The notes below the pieces were generated by a model. It ran no database searches and was not told the origin of the DNA. It saw only the letters and a list, made by a program, of their open reading frames with translations. A stretch of DNA of 64,000 nt from Sphingobacterium pedocola (GTDB lineage Bacteria > Bacteroidota > Bacteroidia > Sphingobacteriales > Sphingobacteriaceae), in the NCBI RefSeq assembly GCF_015209965.1, contig NZ_MU158690.1:186854-250853 (forward strand), written 5' to 3'. This document shows, piece after piece, positions 62,713-64,000 of this stretch (its first letter is position 1; every line of letters begins with the position of its first letter). A program made the position numbers and the translations under genes.

Positions 62713-62724
62713 AATTATAAACAG
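62713..62724 (+). promoter_or_regulatory. AATTATAAACAG motif before the DJ-1/PfpI gene
   Basis: This exact copy of the 12-base motif at 35513 and 49168 lies 72 bases before the DJ-1 start. This gene is outside the pectin locus, so the motif may be a general leader element and not pectin-specific. Confidence 0.35.
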
Positions 62725-62784
62725 GATCAGTCCAAAAATAGCGGATAGCATAATGAAAGGTATTACAATTTAAAAACATATAAT

Positions 62785-63582
62785 ATGAAAATCAGGACTT
62801 TAATAATAATGGTGCTGCTGTCCTACACAGTTTCCGCACAGAACAACAACGTATTATTCGTGATGAGTGCTGCAGATACATTACCGTTAAACAACGGCAA
62901 GAAACTTCGGCAGACCGGTGTGTTTCTGAATGAGCTTTATCTTGCCTATCAATCGGTAACAGAAGCCGGCTATGCCGTTGAGTTCGCAACCCCGAACGGA
63001 ATCGCTGCTACCGTGGATGAAGAAAGTGTAAACGACAAGTATTGGAAAAATAATTTGGACGTAAAAAATAAGGCGTTAACATTTGTTGCAACAGATAGCC
63101 TGTTTAATAACCCCATCACGCTCGAGGAGGCCATCGAAAAAAGAATTGATTATGCAGGCTTGATTATTCCAGGCGGACAGGGCTTAATGGTAGATCTTAA
63201 AGAGGATATTAACATTCCCGTTTTGTTGAAGTACTTTGCAGTAGCAAATAAACCGACTGGGCTTATTTGCCATGCGCCAAGTCTTATCTTAACGATACCA
63301 AAGGAGGAAAATCCGTACTTAGGATTTAAAGTTAATTCAGTTTCGCCATTTGAAGAATTTGTTATTGAGCGCTTTATCATGAAAGGGAAACCAGAAAGCA
63401 GAAAAATAGCGAAACAGTTAAAGAAAATGGGACTAAAATACAGGCGCAAGTTGCCAAAATCAAACTTTGCCGTGAAAGACAGAAATTTGGTGACCAGCCA
63501 GAATCCATTTTCCGGAGCTGCGTTTAACAGATTATATTTAGAGGCATTGACGGAATATCGGGAAAAGGCAAACAAGAAATAA
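62785..63582 (+). CDS. Exported DJ-1/PfpI (Hsp31-like) family protein
   Basis: The 265-residue protein has a signal peptide (MKIRTLIIMVLLSYTVSAQ) and the class I glutamine-amidotransferase-like fold: NVLFVMSAADTLPL, GYAVEFATPNG, DYAGLIIPGGQGLMVDL, and GLICHAPSL with nucleophile Cys162. The order resembles the Hsp31/glyoxalase III branch; export to the periplasm is less usual for it. Possible roles are 2-oxoaldehyde detoxification or protein repair. It follows a Crp/Fnr regulator and a dehydrogenase stub. The lysine-rich segment near 200-225 (KIAKQLKKMGLKYRRKL) is a family-external addition. Confidence 0.87.
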   Translation: MKIRTLIIMVLLSYTVSAQNNNVLFVMSAADTLPLNNGKKLRQTGVFLNELYLAYQSVTEAGYAVEFATPNGIAATVDEESVNDKYWKNNLDVKNKALTFVATDSLFNNPITLEEAIEKRIDYAGLIIPGGQGLMVDLKEDINIPVLLKYFAVANKPTGLICHAPSLILTIPKEENPYLGFKVNSVSPFEEFVIERFIMKGKPESRKIAKQLKKMGLKYRRKLPKSNFAVKDRNLVTSQNPFSGAAFNRLYLEALTEYREKANKK

Positions 63583-63588
63583 CTTATC

Positions 63589-63744
63589 ATGTCTCTACTA
63601 CACACCCCCACTACCGTCCGCTTTTCGTTGCCGTATAGAAGCACCTTACTTTACATCTTTGTCTTTTTATACAGCTGCACGCTTCGCTTGGATATACTGC
63701 CATTTGCGGTAAGGGGGAAGATTAAATGCGCAATGTGCGTGTAA
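63589..63744 (+). CDS. Possible 51-residue small ORF after the DJ-1 gene
   Basis: ATG 63589 lies 6 bases after the DJ-1 stop and opens 51 codons with one moderately hydrophobic stretch (STLLYIFVFLYSCTL) that may span the membrane. Cysteines are near the end (KCAMCV). There is no family match that I recognise, so it may be chance. Its position directly behind the DJ-1 gene is the only support. Confidence 0.2.
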   Translation: MSLLHTPTTVRFSLPYRSTLLYIFVFLYSCTLRLDILPFAVRGKIKCAMCV

Positions 63745-63828
63745 TACAGAACACATAATTAGGAATAAAATTTTGAATAATAAATTGATAATGATTAATT
63801 TAGTATCTGTAATCAATTTGCTATACTT

Positions 63829-64000
63829 ATGGATGTATCGTTAAATATACACCCGCCATGTAAAAAAGTGTCTTTTGACAACAAACAATTTGCAACGGTA
63901 AGATCTAAGGAAATAAATCAAGAAGATGATGTAAAAAGCCAGGGTTTGCATTTTCGGGCTTATCGGTGCCCCGTGTGTTCCAAATATCATTTGACGAAGA
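63829..64000 (+). CDS. Small zinc-ribbon-like protein, 3' end outside the window
   Basis: ATG 63829 opens 57 codons that run off the end. The protein begins MDVSLNIHPPCKKVSF and contains HFRAYRCPVCSKYHLTK, a CPxC knuckle with KYHLT, as in small Bacteroidota proteins that start with a single zinc knuckle. The first Cys (PPCKK) may be a further ligand. Function unknown. It is AT-rich and separated from the DJ-1 gene by about 250 bases, and the frame is open at the window end. Confidence 0.55.
   Translation, partial: MDVSLNIHPPCKKVSFDNKQFATVRSKEINQEDDVKSQGLHFRAYRCPVCSKYHLTK

Overview
The window looks like a chromosomal segment of a Bacteroidota member, most likely Sphingobacteriaceae (Sphingobacterium, Olivibacter or Pedobacter type). 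Support: two SusC/SusD pairs, a one-protein hybrid two-component regulator, TAnnTTTG-type -7 promoter boxes, weak Shine-Dalgarno signals, many signal peptides and lipoproteins for polysaccharide use, and housekeeping genes (gcvP, gcvH, cdsA, anmK, Nif3, tricorn-like protease). I saw no rRNA, tRNA, CRISPR array, prophage or intact insertion sequence.

Layout. 1-4.2 kb: a 5'-truncated conserved gene and gcvP. 4.2-18.3 kb: a partly decayed polysaccharide utilization locus (PUL). It starts with scars (a lacZ tail facing a LamG tail), an intact GH105 unsaturated-glucuronyl/galacturonyl hydrolase and a broken DUF2264 gene. An intact SusC/SusD pair and three GH43 proteins follow, two of them tandem GH43-GH43. 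It ends in a remnant where a susC plug fragment is joined to a susD tail. 18.4-22.4 kb: the hybrid sensor/regulator on the minus strand. 22.7-35.3 kb: housekeeping genes (RsmI-like methyltransferase, Nif3 and zinc-ribbon pair, tricorn protease, CPBP protease/DUF2007/CdsA overlap, DUF2461, AnmK, GcvH) plus two non-coding repeat elements. 35.6-61.5 kb: a pectin PUL. It has a tight five-gene enzyme operon (galacturonidase-like, six-hairpin GH, GH28, GH95 with an insert, GH2-malectin), a convergent AraC regulator, SusC/SusD, two paralogous surface lipoproteins of DUF4957/DUF5123 type, an AT-rich AAA/DUF4143 ATPase behind a striking operator array, and a PL1 pectate lyase. 61.9-64 kb: a Crp/Fnr regulator, a short-chain dehydrogenase stub, a DJ-1/PfpI protein and the start of a small zinc-ribbon protein.

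How the genes fit together. PL1 and GH28 would cut homogalacturonan outside the cell. SusC/SusD and the two beta-helix lipoproteins would bind and import oligosaccharides. GH105, the galacturonidase-like enzyme, GH95, GH2, GH43 and the six-hairpin enzyme would trim unsaturated ends and galactose, arabinose or galactose/fucose-type side groups in the periplasm. The AraC regulator and the hybrid sensor are the obvious controllers.

Most notable: (1) three evenly spaced GGTTATAACC-type palindromes, one inside a perfect 32-bp palindrome, in front of the AAA/DUF4143 gene; (2) a recurrent AATTATAAACA motif upstream of pectin genes; (3) a 375-bp MITE-like element with about 100-bp inverted arms; (4) a GH95 enzyme with a GH2-like jelly-roll inserted in it; (5) at least four deletion scars, including a susC-susD fusion. 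All functional calls come from reading motifs; no database search was run.
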